Positions 35,134-48,600 of a stretch of DNA of 64,000 nucleotides are shown in pieces. Origin of the DNA: Halichondria panicea (taxonomy: Eukaryota > Porifera > Demospongiae > Suberitida > Halichondriidae); contig NC_087377.1 of assembly GCF_963675165.1 (NCBI RefSeq), forward strand, positions 17,216,518 to 17,280,517, written 5' to 3'. Each line of letters opens with the position of its first letter. Position 1 is the stretch's first letter. A program made the translations under genes and the position numbers. The notes under the pieces were generated by a model, which searched no databases, was not told where the DNA came from, and saw only the letters and a program-made list of their open reading frames with translations.

Positions 35134-35579
35134 TGTGGGGGGAGGGAAAATTGGTTCAGGAAATTGATCACATAAACATAAATAACACAATCTACAATTA
35201 AATAGACAGTAGTGTACAACACAGGAATAGGGACAGTACTATCCAATGAGAGGTTAATGGATTGTGAATGACACTGTACAAGCTTGATTGTGTTGTAACT
35301 ATAAATGGGAAATTGCATGACCAATCTATTGAGCGAATTTCGTAATTCGTAATTGAAAAGTCGCTGTATTTTAAACCCGATAATAATTATTATAGTACCA
35401 GGAGTTCATGCACTCCTGATGTAGTACAAAATGGGATATCATCATAATTATACACGTATAATAATTATTATTACAAGCCATGTACAAGACTATGTAGCTG
35501 GTACCCTACACAGGTTTAGAATTTAATATCGCATGCATGCATGCTGCAGAAAGGCTGCTATTCCGTGAAAATTAGATCC

Positions 35580-35636
35580 GCGAAAACCTTTCAACGGTCA
35601 TTCTACGAAAGTTTATACCCTACCCGCTATACGGTA
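35580..35636. repeat. Single terminus of an ACCGTATAGCG-family MITE
   Basis: The complement of TACCGTATAGCGGGTAGGGT lies at about 35617-35636 without a partner end nearby. It sits next to the left limit of the duplicated USF/Death-kinase block. Confidence 0.5.
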
Positions 35637-35767
35637 TACAGTACACACTGACAGTGGTGTGCCCGGAATATCTTAATTTTTCAATCCTCCATCTCATAAA
35701 TGATCCTAGTAAACTATAGGCCTTATTCTGTGGGCACATCTCTGAGTACAAGTATGGGCGGGAACAA

Positions 35768-35770
<3 letters not shown>

Positions 35771-35807
<37 letters not shown>

Positions 35808-36300
35808 TTATTTGGGAGGTAGTTACCATCATGCAAATTCTAACCATGTAATACGAAAGCGAAAATAATACGAAAACGAAACGTCCAAAGTTAGGGCCCA
35901 CATTATAACCAACTACACATTATACACAAGTACCGTACTTGTTCAATTTAAGGTGACCCTCCAAATATGCGACACCCTCGATCTTAGGTAATATTCTGAC
36001 CTCTAAAAGTAGACAATTATTTTTTTATGTTGCGTCCTAAATAGAGGTCAAACCACGGCCTCGATTCCAGGCCGCTAGAAACAATATAATTTTAAGCATC
36101 CTATAATCGAGGATAGTAGAGTAACCTCCAATTAGATGTGACCCTCTAAATATGCGACACCAGGAATTTTTCTCAACCTCCAAAAAGAAATGACCTCTCG
36201 CTTTGTAATTTAATATTTATGAATAACTGTACCTTGTTAATGTTCTTGATGAAGGTTCCTCAGTAGTCCCTGTCCATGGACTCATGTCTTCAGCCTCCAC
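35771..36300 (-). pseudogene. USF-like gene, third copy: only the 5' remnant left
   Basis: A (GT)n tract at 35771-35804, then sequence identical to the USF-like introns, joined at about 35886 to the AAAGTTAGGGCCCAC end of the repeated exon tail. The ATG exon follows at about 36288-36236 (minus strand, MSPWTGTTEEPSS, donor GTACAG). All exons encoding the bHLH and activation regions are missing. It marks where the duplicated block was cut, directly upstream of gene D. Confidence 0.7.
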
Positions 36301-36704
36301 CAATACAGACAAATAGTTTGACCACTTGCTCAGAGCTTCAAGATTGACAGCGCAATTTCTTCTTCTCTCTAGCTAGCTAGCTATGGAAGTGAAAGACCAG
36401 CCACGTGGTTTAGCAATGTTATCGCACGTGACAGCTATTGTTTATTCTGCAGAGAAAGAGGGGGGGTCTCGTTGTAGCTGAGCTAGCTGTTGTCCTGTAT
36501 TTCTGTATCGTGCCTGGTATCAAGCTGTGAAGACACTGTAGCTCTGGATTATTATCAGTAAGTGCAGACAGCACTGTTTTATTTTCTGCATATAGATCTA
36601 CGGTACATGGTTTTGATGATATAATTTGCACACACCAAATATTTATACATAATTACATGTACCTTCATATCATTGTTTATCTTATTCCACACTCTACAGA
36701 GAAG
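36301..36704. promoter_or_regulatory. Promoter region of gene D with the conserved E-box pair
   Basis: CACGTG at 36402-36407 (CCACGTGGTT) and at 36425-36430 (GCACGTGAC), with the same spacing as in the 5' copy. The acceptor CTCTACAG at 36693-36700 lies just before the ATG at 36705, so a non-coding first exon and a short intron are likely. Confidence 0.5.
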
Positions 36705-37107
36705 ATGTCTGACTATCTCACAATAGCAGATCTAGGAGATCTATACATAGCTACGTTTGATGCTCGAATCAAGTGGAGAAACTTCTTGCTAGTTCTTAAA
36801 ATACCCTCGGATACCATCGACAGCATTGGTACAAAATGGAGAGATGATCCTGATGACTGCTATCGTGAGGGTTTGAAAGAATGGCTGAAAGGTAGTGAGA
36901 GACGCTGGGAAGATGTTGTCAAAGCTTTGTCCAGTCCCATTGTGGGCCACGTTCACATAGCTAATACCATCGAGAAAGATCATCTACAGTCTACTGATGC
37001 AAGCAATCCTACTGATGTGAAGTCAGAGGGTAAGCACTAGTTCAGCACAGGAATCATACAGTCATAATGCTTAGTTCGTTAGCTGCTATAATATTCACCC
37101 CCCCCTC

Positions 37108-37141
<34 letters not shown>

Positions 37142-39595
37142 TATACACACACACAATGTTCTACAGTTGACCAAAACTGCCAGAAGATCAACGATGATTT
37201 GACTGTTTTCTTAGACGAACCTCTCGGTAAAGGTGCATTTGGAGCAGTCTTCAAAGGCAGCTACAAGGGCGAGATATGTGCAGTCAAAGTGCTGCTTCAC
37301 GACGCTATGGAGATGCAGGCAAGTATTCCAATCGGCAAAAACGAAGAAGCTAGCAATGCAATTGATCGTGAGAGTGATTTTCTCAAGTCGTTCCAGCACC
37401 CAAACGTTGTTCAGTTTTTGTCGACTGCCAAGCACCCCAAATCAGGGAGTACAATCCTCGTTGTTGAGCTGATGGATTGCAATCTGAGATCCTATTTCTC
37501 CGGCCTTGATGAAGAGTCCCTCACTAGCGAATGTGAAATTAGCCTCTCCAAAGACATGGCTTGTGGTCTGGCCTACATTCACAGCAAGCAGATTATCCAT
37601 CGTGACCTCTGTGGTGATAATGTCTTGCTGAAGCTTACACGACCAGTGCCTGTCGCAAAGATATCCGACTTTGGCATGTCACGGCTATACGATCCCTCCA
37701 AGCTTAGCCACACCCTCACAGCCATTGGTCACCGTATGGGGTATCTACCTCTCGAGGCTATTCGATTGGACAAGGATAATTACGATGATAGCCTGGATGT
37801 GTTTTCCCTTGGGGTGATTATGGTACAGATTGTTCGCAAGCTAAAGACGATCAAATCTGTGGAAGATCGATCATTCCATGTTGCCCAGATCCCTCACACA
37901 CACAGGTTGAGGAAGCTTATCGACAGTTGCTTGCAAGAAGACATGAGGAGGAGACCATCTGCCAGGGACATCTGTAAGTCAATGATAAGTATGTGTTTTA
38001 CATTTCAGCTAACCGTAACCCTAACGAAAAAATCATATCCGTCTATTAATGTTGGTATCGATTTTCTTTTACTTTAGATGCGGACCTGACAAGGGGCTTA
38101 GACACAGTGGAGGCAACAAAGAGGGAGTCAAAGGACGCTCAACCAGTCAAGAAGGTGCTTACATGTAGTGTGATAATGAGATTCCCACAGCAACAATAGT
38201 ATTGTACCTTAACATACATGGATGCTGTCTCATGTGTTAAGCCGTAACTACACATCCGTTTGAGTGTGCCTATAATTATCTACTTCCTTTAGCGCAAATT
38301 GTTGATTGTTCTCGTTCTGTTGTACAATTTCCACAATGATATTCACGTCTGTGTTTTAGATTTCCACCAACGTTCCCCTGTACAGGCTCACAGGGAGCAG
38401 ATTGAGCACAAAGATGCTGAGCTGGTCAGGAGAGACGCCATCATTCAACAGCAGAGACAGGTGAGACAAAATGCACCATTATATTATTGCAGAGCTATAG
38501 TAGAAGCTTTGATCTCTTATAATCGTACTGTACATTCTATTAGACTGGTGGGCGTGGCCTCTTAAGCTAATTAGAGAAAGTGATTTAGTGTGCATGCAAT
38601 TATTGCTACAAGTAACACTCGCTTGTTAGTAGACACTATCCTAATTACACTCATTCATTATTCAGGGTCTCCCTCCCAGAGAGTTGGGACTTCCACTCAC
38701 TCTGAAATGGAGAAGAGGAAAAGACATGCCAATCGAGATGGGCTACTCGGTACAGAGTGTTGTTATCGGTGACACGGTGTATGTTGGTGCAGGTGGTGGT
38801 GCAGGCAATAATCGTGACATGTGTACAGTGATGAAGCTCGAGCAAGATCAATGGACCAAACTACCAGAGTACACTGCCAAGTACTTCGCTATGACATCAC
38901 TCGCTAATCGACTAGTGCTGGTGGGAGGACGTTATCCAAGAAACAACAAACGCACCAATCAGCTTGCAGTGTTTGAGTCAGGGGAATGGACTCACCCGTA
39001 CCCACCAATGAACATTGCTCGTCATTCCTCAACAGCTGTCTCCTTCAACAACCACATCATTGTAGCTGGTGGGTATGATGATAAAGTACGTATCTCCTCT
39101 GTGGAGGTGTTGGACGTGGCATCAAGAAGATGGTACATTGCTCAGTCACTACCTAACCCACGATCAGATCTGAAATCAACTCTCATAGGAAACACCCTCT
39201 ACCTAATGGGAGTGTTCGATCACACTGGGAGGCCAACCAAGACAGTGCACCACGTCGACCTCAATGAACTCGTTGCAAAGGCCCATTCGAACCTAAACAC
39301 ACCCACTCTCTGGCAGACCTTACAGGAATTACCACTCGTGTATTCAGCTCCTCTCAGTATTGGGAGGTCACTATTAGCCGTTGGTGGATGGGACGACAGA
39401 GGCAACCCAAGTTCATCGATCCACCTCTACCAGCCTGACACAAGGAGGTGGGTGAAAGTGGGAGACCTGCCTACTGAACGATACTACTGCACATGCTCAG
39501 TACTTCCTAGTGGAGAGCTCATTGTAGCCGGAGGAGAGACAATTAATTATAATGTTATTCAAACTGTTGATTTCTTCTCTATTAGTGCTAATTAG
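36705..39595 (+). CDS. Gene D: Death domain-kinase-coiled coil-Kelch protein (about 737 aa)
   Basis: Five exons with consistent phases: 36705-37029, 37167-37973, 38078-38154, 38386-38460 and 38666-39595. Residues 5-95 are a Death domain (LGDLYIATFDARIKWRNFLL, YREGLKEWLKGSERRWEDVV). Residues 125-377 are a kinase: GKGAFGAVFKG, lysine in CAVKVLL, HRDLCGDNVLL, DFGMSR, and PLEAI in place of APE. The HRDLCGDN loop differs from the HRDLTARN of gene C, so this is a separate kinase lineage. Residues 378-403 are a short polar linker (KRESKDAQPVKK), 404-428 the shared coil and 429-737 the Kelch propeller. The Death domain next to a kinase recalls RIPK1/IRAK-type signalling proteins (known families), with Kelch as the sensor (inference). 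The reading frame is intact. Confidence 0.85.
37106..37156. repeat. Interrupted CA/TACA microsatellite
   Basis: CACACACA tracts alternate with ATATACAC just before the kinase-exon acceptor of gene D. Confidence 0.85.
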
Positions 39596-39795
39596 TTATT
39601 TTGTTAATTGTTTCTCTTTAATTGTGCGATGAGTTTATAACGATATTGATATTCTTTTTATTATGTTGAGAAAATTAAGTTGCAACAGAATTTTATCGCA
39701 TATAATTATAGTTATTATGATGACATGAAGTGGTACATACATAATTACATTGCCAGAAAATAGTACAAAAACAGACAAAATAATATTTAACAGTC

Positions 39796-42720
39796 TCATA
39801 ACAAGTTCAGGTCCTTGGTTGAGGTCTTGTCCGAGGGTAGGGTGGACGCCTTCTCCCAGAATACAAAGTCTATCTCCTCTTCCGAGTCAGACAGTGAGGG
39901 GTGGGGCTCGGGAACTGAGGGGTTAAAGAGTCACATGATCATAGTCACACTGCATGAGTGAAAGTTTGAGGGCTTAGGAAGTAAGGGGTGAGAAAATCAC
40001 ATGATAATAGTGGCTATAATTTATACTGGCTAAATGCAAAATGGCTCAACTATGATAAAGGGACACCACACAACACATGTACTGGTATACAATATGTACG
40101 TACTTACATGCTGAAGTGCCTACCCACACAAATAATCAAAGTGTTATATAGTAAGCAGTGTACAATAGTATGTATGATCTGGCTAAGCAAGTAACGGGAG
40201 TAATAAAATAAAACTAGACTATAGGCTGAAACTTTTGAGAAAAGAGTTTTAGTAGAATCATAGACACGTACTTTATTGCACTACATAATTATACTTCCAG
40301 TGAAACAGTAAAACTGTACTCTATAATTTATAAAACCTCTATAGAGTGACAAGATTAAGTAGGCAATTGCAAGAAAACGTATGTACAGGTATCGATCACT
40401 GCAACTCTACACACTAACTGACGTGACACAACTCACTAGTCGAGCCACTTTGATTTCTTGCTCTTGGACTTAAACAGAGCCGAGTCAGCACTCATCCTGT
40501 GCAACAGAGAACAGTTAGCTACTTAACTTCTTGGGAGACAATAAAAAGAGTGATTGTGCTTTATCTGCATTCAAGTGGTTGTATAGTGGTATACAGTGTT
40601 AGCATGTACCGTAGCAGGTGAGGTGCAACATTTCACGTTTTTCGGGGCAGAGCAGCTAACGTGAACATTAAAACTGGGATAAAGCTATTGATGGGTGTGG
40701 TTTCCTAACATTGAAACGTGAATATTAGACCCCATGAACATTTCTGATAGCCCAAGAGCCGCTATACAGCAAAACTAAGGATTATGATGACTGTTTTACA
40801 AAACACTACACGATGACCCTTTACCTAGTATGCTCCACTAAGATCTTACCTAACATAACACGTTATAATAACAGTAAGTAAATTACAGGACCTTTACCTA
40901 ATAGCGAGAGGTACTTCTCTTTGTACTCATTTTCCCGCTCCTTCTCAAAGTCCTTACGTAAACTTTTACCTCCAGTTTGGTGAAACAAGCAAAAACGGAA
41001 TTATTTTGCTCCTGTAGGGTAGAGGCTGAGGACTCTATAGTCGCCTTGTCTCTGTGGCAGGGGTGAGTGAGGGGGCGTGTGTTTGCGTGTGTGCAGAGAA
41101 ACGAGGGTAACTAGTAAAATCAATAATTCAATTATGATATGAGAGAATACAGATGACCTTAATCAAAACTTGCAGTTAAGGGCTTATAATCGAGTAAGTG
41201 CTAACAATACAGTTTCTACAGGTACAATAACCAATACTCTAGCCTTTATAGGAGTACTAAAACAGGGCCCACACTGGTTGGTGGCAACATTCCTGTCCTA
41301 TGAATTGCATTTTTATGACGTGTTCAAATATTTATTCATGGACACAGACACGTAAACCACAAATTAGAACTAACAATTAACAAACGCACATAAATAGCAA
41401 TTTGCAGAACGGAGCTTTGACTCCACCATGGTCTCAGACAAGGCCCAAGGCTACGACCCAAAGGCCCTGTCAGGCAGAAATATGACTTGTGCATAAACAA
41501 ATGGCTCTGGCCAAACACAAAAAGTGTGAAAACTCCTAATATTGATTCCAGTAGGACACTTCTAGGGGAGTTGTCCTTTTGGGTACTACAGAGCATTTAT
41601 AAAGTCCACTGCTAAGCAACAATTATACAACCAACTGAAAATGCATTCTCAATATGCAATAATAATTAGATGTCCTTTTTGCCAGCTAGTTTCGTAGTTC
41701 TGGATGGGGATCAATCCCGTACATGTACAATGATAATACTAAGATCATCATGGCAGATTGTACATGCATGCACGAGCTCAAAGACAGATTATTATGGCCT
41801 GGGGGTATGCACATTTTGACATTCGAAATTTGGGAAAAGCTATTTCACAATTATAATATGATTGCATTTACCGGAGAGGTGTGGAGGAGGCAGTGACCAC
41901 TGGAGAGAAGCTTGCTCTCGGAGGTTTGAACTCTTGGGCATTCAGGTTGAACTTGACGTCTTTGCATTGGAGGAATTGCAAACTCAGTACACGTACACGT
42001 ACATGTACTAAACTATGCGTGTTATTTAAATATTGTCTACGCTTATTTTCCACAATTTGGGCATGAATTTCATACTGATTAAAGCACACTATGCACTATA
42101 AAGAAGCTACCGTATATAGCGGGTATATTTCGAGGGTATTAAAAAGGTAGACTGGCGCGTAGCGCGAGCGACTGGCCAACTGCTTATCAGTCACTCGTCT
42201 CAGCGGAATATATGGATCATAATTATGACACTACCAAACATGAATATCATTATAGATAATGTGGTTAAATTTTGCTATGAGATTCAGCTACTATGGAATG
42301 CACTGAATCCCCTAAAGTGTAAGTGCGGTTACAATTACAGGGATAATATGACGTTGAGCAATATCTGATAGGCTGCAATGCTCGTTTCAGCTGAGACAAG
42401 TGACTGATAGGCAGTTTGCCAGTCCCTCGCGTGCGTAGGCTCCTCTACATACTATTTACTAGTTTACATGCTATTCCAGACCATCCAAATACAATACTTG
42501 GGTACAGTGAACATGAAAATGTTGGCAGTAGGTATATCCTATCAGGCTATTAAATAACAACACTATCACTCACTCATCATCCTGAGTTTGTCATCAGACT
42601 TGCATCTTTACGAGCAGCTTCGTCATGTAGGATCATCTGATTGGCCAGGAACTTGCCATTCCCACCTCCTCAGCAATGGTCTCTCTCCATAGTCCTGGCT
42701 ATGTCACTGTGGTCTACAAA
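39796..42720 (-). pseudogene. Minus-strand coiled-coil gene, unit 5
   Basis: Same exon order as unit 3, but lacking the YAAIFQPGQ coil exon, which is replaced by the AGTTTGAGGGCTTAGGAAGT sequence shared with unit 8. Present: terminal exon at 39796 (stop), SADSALFKSKSK at about 40440-40497, KDFEKEREN at about 40900-40965, RDKAT-type coil at about 40980-41060, the PAM2-like exon at about 41880-41975 (shorter by a deletion) and KFLANQMILHDEA at about 42590-42660. Confidence 0.5.
42155..42442. repeat. Foldback repeat, second copy
   Basis: GCCAACTGCTTATCAGTCAC pairs in inverse with GTGACTGATAGGCAGTTTGC. It is the same element at the same position as 25655-25935, so it was already present before units 3 and 5 separated. 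Confidence 0.7.
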
Positions 42721-42893
42721 TTATAGGACTGGACAAAGCCTTCACCTAACACTGAGACAATAGTTAGCCACTTGCTCTATGTTCCATGGGTGCTGGGTGA
42801 CCACGTGGTTTGCTGATTCAGCTGTTATTGCATGTGATTGGACATTGGAATAGGAAAAAGGGCGTATCTTGTACATCTTGTAGCTAGCTGGAG

Positions 42894-43179
42894 TAGTCTC
42901 GTGGACCAGCCGATATATTATCGTCTGGCAAATACAATGAGCTACTTGTGCAGCGGTCTAAGTAGCTGTTTGCATTGATAAGTGGTTAGTGGTTGGAGGA
43001 CAGATGTGTGAAACCACATAATTAAATCTACTTTTAGCTAGTAATGCAGCTGTGTGGTTTCACAACTTACTACAAACACTTATCAGCCACTTAGAGCGCC
43101 ATGATATTTGTGGCATGGTCAACACAACTTTCTACGGTGAAATTGGCCAGACCTCTTTCAGGCTGGGTCCGCGAGACTA
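42894..43179. mobile_element. hAT-like MITE, 286 bp, in the gene E promoter region
   Basis: The inverted termini are TAGTCTCGTGGACC and the complement of TAGTCTCGCGGACC. An 8-bp direct repeat AGCTGGAG flanks both sides (42886-42893 and 43180-43187), the target-duplication length of hAT elements. The equivalent interval before gene C lacks it. Confidence 0.85.
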
Positions 43180-43221
43180 AGCTGGAGTGAGTCGCTAGCT
43201 AGCTAGCTGAGTCAACTAGCA

Positions 43222-46200
43222 ATGTTTTCTTTGCGAGATGATGCTAACTTGAGGGAGTTTGTGCTGGAGAATGTGGAGCACTTTGGAGAGGAGAGAGTTC
43301 TAGGAACTGGCTCCTATGGCTCTGTTCAAGAGGTCAGTCACTGCATGCTCTGTTTTTGTGCACTGTCTCTAGTGTATCTGCTAGCTATTCAAGTGTGACT
43401 GCCTCCATGCACAGGTGATGATCAATGGTGAAGTGTATGCAGCCAAGAAGATCCACGAGGTTCTCCTGGAGACGGACGAGCGTGGTGGAGTGGCCAACCT
43501 AGCTGGGAACTACCGCCGAGAGTGTCGACTCATGGCTCGCATCCGTCACCCCAACATCACCCAGTTCATTGGGCTGTGTTTCGTGACTGGCTCTCGACTG
43601 CCCCTCCTGGTCATGGAGAGGTTGGACTCAAGTCTGGACGATCTCCTGGAGTCCACCCCCAACATCCCCCTCTCTGTCACCCAGTACATTCTGGTCTGTG
43701 TGGCTCGAGGGCTGCTCCACCTGCATCGTGAATCCGTGGTCCATCGTGACCTCACTGCCAGGAACGTCCTACTGACGGCATCTCTGAGAGCCAAGATCAC
43801 AGACTTTGGTAACTCTCGTATCGTGAATCTGGAGCCTGGTCGACTGGCCAGGACTCTGACGAGGTTTCCTGGGACACTGGTGTACACGCCGCCCGAGGCC
43901 CTCTCTGACAGAGGCCACAGTGTGTACGGACCCAGTCTGGACGTCTTCTCTTTCGGAGTGCTGCAACTGTTTGCACTCACACAAGTATGTGTGTAGTTAA
44001 TGATATTCATAGGTTAGATTCCTGGTGACCTTTTATGCAGTGAATTACCTTATAAGTAGTGTGGTTGTATGTGTTGGGGAGATCCCCCTTTAATATTGTT
44101 GACCTTCAGCAAATGCATTTTATATGTATGATTGTGAATATACGTGCACTCATTTTCTCCATACATACAGACATACATAAAAACAATCATGACAGTCAGT
44201 ATTCACATGTTCTTCCACTCGTGTCATTGGACTAGGTGTTTCCAGGAGATCTCCTTGCCCCCACGTACAGCGACCCCAACAACCCAGACCACCTCCTGGC
44301 TCGCTCAGAGTTTGAGCGTCGAGGTCCCTACACGGCTCTCCTTGAGAGGAGTCTGGCGGGTGGACGTGAGCACCCTCTGTTTGGTCTGGTGAGGGAGTGT
44401 CTGGCCAACACCCCAGAGAGAAGACCGACCACCGCTGAGCTCCTCTCATCTCTGGAGGAGGTGGGGAGGGAGATGGACGGAGGACTGCTCCAGCTGGACA
44501 TTGCACGAGTGAAGACTGCCAGGACCCTCAGGGCAAAGGAGAAGAGGATAGAGGCTCTACAGGTGAGTCCAGTCTAGTGAGCTAGTGGGTGCAAGGGTCT
44601 GACACTGCATGCTGTATACTCTGTTCTCAGAGAGAGGTGGTCCAGAAGGACAGGATACTGGAGAGGAAAGATGAGCAAATAGTACAGAAAGATGAACAAC
44701 TTACTGAGAAAGATGAGCAACTTACTGAGAAAGATGTACTTCTTGTGCAAAAAGACGATCAACTAGATCAAAAAGACGGACTTCTGGCACAAAAAGATGA
44801 GCTACTTGTTCAAAAAGATGAGGAAGTAGCAGACAAATATACTCAGCTGGCTAGACTGCAACAGGTCAGCAGAATCAGTTTATTTCGTTTATTATAAGCT
44901 ATTTTGTTCCACGAGCTAGCATGTTAATAACCTTTTTTTATACAGATATTGAATAGTGTCCGTGCTAATGCTGCCACCAAAGATGGTGTGATTGCTGACA
45001 AGGACAGACAACTCAATGAACAAGAGTCAAGGATCACTGATTTCATTTCCCAGAGAGAGGCTGCTCTAGGTGAGAGGGCCGCTCTCTTACAGGTATTATA
45101 GTAGTCACCAAATGCACACACTCTTATACGCTAGTATTATACTACAATAATGATATTTGTTTGCGTACATGTAGCTAAGTGTGTCGATGAGATTCCAACA
45201 ATAGTAGTATACCTCAACAATTGATGCTATTGTATAAATCATGCTAAGCTGCTAAATACACATCCGTTTGAGTGTGCCTATAATTATGTACTTCCTTTAG
45301 CGGAAATTGTTGTTCTCGTTCTGTTGTAGAATTTCCACAATGTTATTCACGTCTGTGTTTTAATTCAAAGATTTCCACCAACGTTCCCCTGTACAGGCAC
45401 ACAGGGAACAGATTGGGCACAAAGATGCTGAGCTGGTCAGGAGAGACGCCATCATTCAACAGCAGAGACTGGTGAGACAAAATGCACCATTATATTATTG
45501 CAGAGCTATAGTAGAAGCTTTGATCTCTTATAATCGTACTGTACATTCTATTAGACTGATGGGCGTGGCCTCTTAAGCTAATTAGAGAAAGTGATTTAGT
45601 GTGCATGCAATTATTGCTACAAGTAACACTCGCTTGTTAGTAGACACTATCCTAATTACACTCATTCATTATTCAGGGTCCCCCTCCCAGAGAGTTGAGA
45701 CCTCCACTCACTCTGAAATGGAGAAGAAGAAAATACATGCCAATCAAGATGGGTACCTCGGTACAGAGTGTTGTTATCGGTGACACGGTGTATGTTGGTG
45801 GAGGTAGTGCAGACAATGATCGTGACAGGTGTACAGTGATGAAGCTCGAGCAAGATCAATGGACCAAACTACCAGGGTACACCACCAAGTGGTTTGCTAT
45901 GACATCACTCGCTAATCGACTAGTGCTGGTGGGAGGACATGATCCAAGAAACAACAAACGCACCAATCAGCTTGCAGTGTTTGAATCAGGGAAATGGACT
46001 CACCCGTACCTACCAATGAACATTGCTCGTTCTTCCTCAACAGTTGTCTCCTTCAACAACCACATCATTGTAGCTGGTGGGCGTAATGAAGAACCTACCT
46101 CCTCTGTGGAGGTGTTGGACGTGGCATCGAGAAGATGGTACATTGCTCAGTCACTACCTAACCCACGATCAGGACTTAAATCGACTCTCATAGGAAACAC

Positions 46201-46603
46201 CCTCTACCTAATGGGAGGGTGGGATCACACTGGGTGTGCAACCAAGACAGTGCACCACGTCGACCTCAATGAACTGATTGCAAAGGCCCATTCGAACCTG
46301 GACACACCCACTCTCTGGCAGACCTTACAGGAAGTACCACTCATGTGGTCAGCTCCTCTCAGTATTGGGAGGTCACTATTAGCCGTTAGTGGACGAGACG
46401 ACAGACGCAACCCAAGATCATCGATCCACCTCTACCAGCCTGACACCAGGAGGTGGGTGAAAGTGGGAGACCTGCCTACTGCACGATACTGCTGCACATG
46501 CTCAGTAGTTCCTAGTGGAGAGGTCATTGTAGCCGGAGGACAGACAAAACTGTTTACTGCATATACTCCAACTGTTGATTTCTTCTCTATAAGTGCTAAT
46601 TAG
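43222..46603 (+). CDS. Gene E: kinase-coiled coil-Kelch protein (about 796 aa)
   Basis: Seven phase-0 exons: 43222-43332, 43415-43984, 44236-44562, 44631-44864, 44946-45092, 45397-45471 and 45677-46603. The kinase half is nearly identical to gene C, with glycine loop, lysine, HRDLTARN and DFGNSR all kept; the activation-end motif is VYTPPEAL where C and F have VYMPPEAL. Exon 4 is 234 nt, one heptad (21 nt) longer than in C and two longer than in F, with extra QLTEKDE and QKD units. The Kelch exon keeps the frame but differs from C at the exposed positions (GGH, ARS, AGGR, MGGW, PLMW, RYCC) and has a three-base shorter loop (RNEEPTSS). Inferred role as for gene C. Confidence 0.85.
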
Positions 46604-46875
46604 TTAATTTGTTAAAAATTGCTTCTCTTTGATATTGTGCGTTAACGATATGAATTTTTTTATTATGTTCTAAAGTTGCAACAGAATTTCATCATACATA
46701 GTTAATACGATGGCATGAAGTGGTACGTACAAGAACAAACAAAGTAATATTTAACAGTTGGTTTCTCTTTGCAATCTTGATATTATTATCTTGCATGTCG
46801 GAAAAAAAGCTTTTTTATTAAGTCCAACAAAATGTCTGATGACATGAAGTACATACAAAATAATATTTAACAGTC

Positions 46876-48490
46876 TCATAACAAGTTCAGGTCCTTGGTT
46901 GGGGTCTTGTCCGAGGGCAGGGTGGACGCCTTCTCCCAGAATACAAAGTCTATCTCCTCTTCCGAGTCAGACATTGAGGGGTGGGGCTCGGGAACTGAGG
47001 GGTTAAAGAGTCACATGGTCACAGTCACACTGAGTGGCCAGTTTACGTGAGGCCCCTCTCTTTCTTAGCAGCATAGTAGGCCTAAATGTGTGTGTGTGGG
47101 GGGGGGGTCGTACATGATTGTACATTGCACACCTTCAAATAGGACACACTATAGCTGACCATGAATGACTTTAAGGGACTCTACAAAGTATGACACAAAT
47201 GCATTTTCCAGCTAATGTACTCTGTACCTCTACCTCCATTCTCAGTGCCTCTTCTTGTCTCCTCAACACCTGGCCAGGCTGAAAAATGGCCGCATAACTG
47301 GGGGCCAGAAAAGATGAGGGGTGGAAAAATCAAACAATAGTACAGAAGACAAATCGATCAGTCAATCTACAATTAGAACTAGAGCACTGAAGTGCTACCC
47401 TCGGCTGTTGACATAAATAATAAAGATCTATAGAAACCAGAGGAGTGTTATACAATAGTATATATGATCTGGCTAAGCAGCAAGTAACGGGAGCAATAAA
47501 AAAACTAGACTATATAGGTGAGAAGGGAGTTTTAGCATAACATCATAGACACGTACTTTATTGCACTAATATTATAATGAAACAGTAGGTGGTGGCACAG
47601 GTCCAAACACATACTATGAAGGTTATAGCTTAGCTGGTTATTTTCAAGTACAATTTGGGCCTGAAATAAATACTATTATTGATCTAAGCACACTATAATT
47701 ATTGCAGCACTATTAAAGATGCTATTAAATATGATAAAATCGGAGGTTTGCAACACAAGATGACTACACAAGTCAACAAAGCTCTCAGAAAGAGACCTAC
47801 AATGTGTGTAGTTGTCTGACATGCTATCACTCACTTCTCCAGCATTAGTTTCTCATTGTCTATAATGATCAGATCCACTCCGGGTGCGTTGCTACCGCTG
47901 GTTGCTAGGTGGAGCTCCGCTAAATAAGCTCTCCTCGTTGGAGTCCACCTCACCTGGTTGGTACAAATCCTCAGGTCTAGTAGGGAGAAAACACGTGAAC
48001 AGTACTTACTACGAATTATGGCCAAACAATAATAACTATACACACACAAGCACGTCTTCAAACACTGCACATGTAACCAAGGTAATGGCTATAATAGTCT
48101 TAAGCAACTTCACCATAACACGACCCCTGGCTATAAGGTCAAATACTCGTGTCATTAGAGCCCTTGTCAGAGCTTGCTACATGACGGTAGTCTACTGGTG
48201 CACTCTTCAACATACTACACGTATATAAAAGTTTCAAACAGTCTTCTGGACCATCCAAACAAAATCAAATGCGTCCTATAGGAACAGTGTACATGAAAAT
48301 GTTGGCAGTAGGTATATCCTATCAGGCTATTAAATAACAACACTATCACTCACTCATCATCCTGAGTTTGTCATCAGACTTGCATCTTTACGAGCAACTT
48401 CGTCATGTAGGATCATCTGATTGGACAGGAACTTGCCCTCCCCACCTCCTCAGCAATGGTCTCTCTCCATGGTCCTGGCTATGTCACTGA
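46876..48490 (-). pseudogene. Minus-strand coiled-coil gene fragment, unit 6
   Basis: Terminal exon at 46876 (stop), YAAIFQPGQ coil exon at about 47230-47310 (with a changed codon: CACCTGGCCAGGC here versus CACTTGGCCGGGC elsewhere), an exon at about 47850-47975 where the PEDLY-type sequence has lost bases around AAATAAGCTCTCCTCGTTGG, and KFLANQ-type sequence at about 48370-48430. Upstream of the terminal exon the 3' flank is rearranged, with ACAGTTGGTTTCTCTTTG inserted. Confidence 0.5.
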
Positions 48491-48600
48491 CAGTCTGTGG
48501 TCTACGATCCACTCTTGATAGGATCAAGGACTGCAAACTGTCCCATAATCTGTACAAAGTCTCTTCTTGATCATAACATATTCATAATAATAGTTGGCCA

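Noticed and set aside
41336-41596. Minus-strand ORF of 86 codons with a hydrophobic stretch in unit 5
   Set aside because: The equivalent stretch in unit 3 (about 24800-25050) is interrupted; no splice context or family resemblance. Probably chance in an intron.
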